This document shows positions 6,177-6,195 of a stretch of 6,195 nt of DNA, piece after piece. Each line of letters starts with the position of its first letter. Within the stretch, counting starts at the first letter, position 1. Source of the DNA: an uncultured Pseudomonadota bacterium (lineage in GTDB: Bacteria; Pseudomonadota; Gammaproteobacteria; Burkholderiales; Thiobacillaceae). Both the position numbers and the translations under genes were made by a program. The notes beneath the pieces were generated by a model, which made no database searches, was not told where the DNA came from, and saw only the letters and a list, made by a program, of their open reading frames with translations. The stretch spans positions 1-6,195 of the forward strand of contig CAISDD010000265.1 of NCBI GenBank assembly GCA_903883985.1. The letters run 5' to 3'.

Positions 6177-6195
6177 GGACCGTTCCACTGCCTCA

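Overview
The window carries one minus-strand operon that fills almost all of it. Five of its seven genes form the recognisable core of an ebo cluster (also called EDB in Pseudomonas fluorescens). Transcription runs right to left: eboD (sugar-phosphate cyclase / 3-dehydroquinate synthase fold) at the right edge, an unrecognised small protein of 100 residues, eboB (TatD-type metal hydrolase), eboE (xylose-isomerase/AP-endonuclease-like TIM barrel), eboF (nucleotide pyrophosphatase/alkaline phosphatase superfamily), eboC (UbiA-like membrane protein), and finally a gene for a small exported protein that I do not recognise. The base composition is GC rich, with strong GC third-position bias and canonical Shine-Dalgarno sites. 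A REP-like GC hairpin lies at the left end. Together these suggest a proteobacterium, perhaps a betaproteobacterium; this assignment is an inference and not firm.

Layout: positions 1-124 are non-coding, with a perfect 10-bp GC-rich hairpin at 13-35 and no T-tract. Positions 125-616 encode the exported protein. Positions 653-4917 hold eboC, eboF, eboE, eboB and the 100-residue gene, separated by 3 bases or overlapping by 4 to 25 bases, which points to coupled translation. Positions 4918-5009 are a 92-base spacer that contains what looks like an interrupted short reading frame. Positions 5010-6176 encode eboD, whose true start lies very near the window edge, so the promoter is not visible. The long plus-strand frames are antisense shadows of these genes.

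How the genes may work together: ebo clusters are known from work on scytonemin in Nostoc punctiforme, where they are needed to move a cytoplasmic precursor to the periplasm. They are also known from the EDB locus of P. fluorescens, which deters nematode grazing, and from bacterial endosymbionts and plastids of eustigmatophyte algae. The chemistry is not solved. The set combines a cyclase, a UbiA-type membrane protein and three metal-dependent, hydrolase- or isomerase-like enzymes, which fits the building of a lipid-linked or cyclitol-type carrier. The window shows no pigment or natural-product biosynthesis gene, so the cargo here is unknown.

The points most worth a second look are the exported protein appended to the operon, the small protein in place of a recognisable EboA, an EboD active site that mixes motifs of two cyclase families, and the altered metal or prenyl-diphosphate motifs in EboF and EboC.
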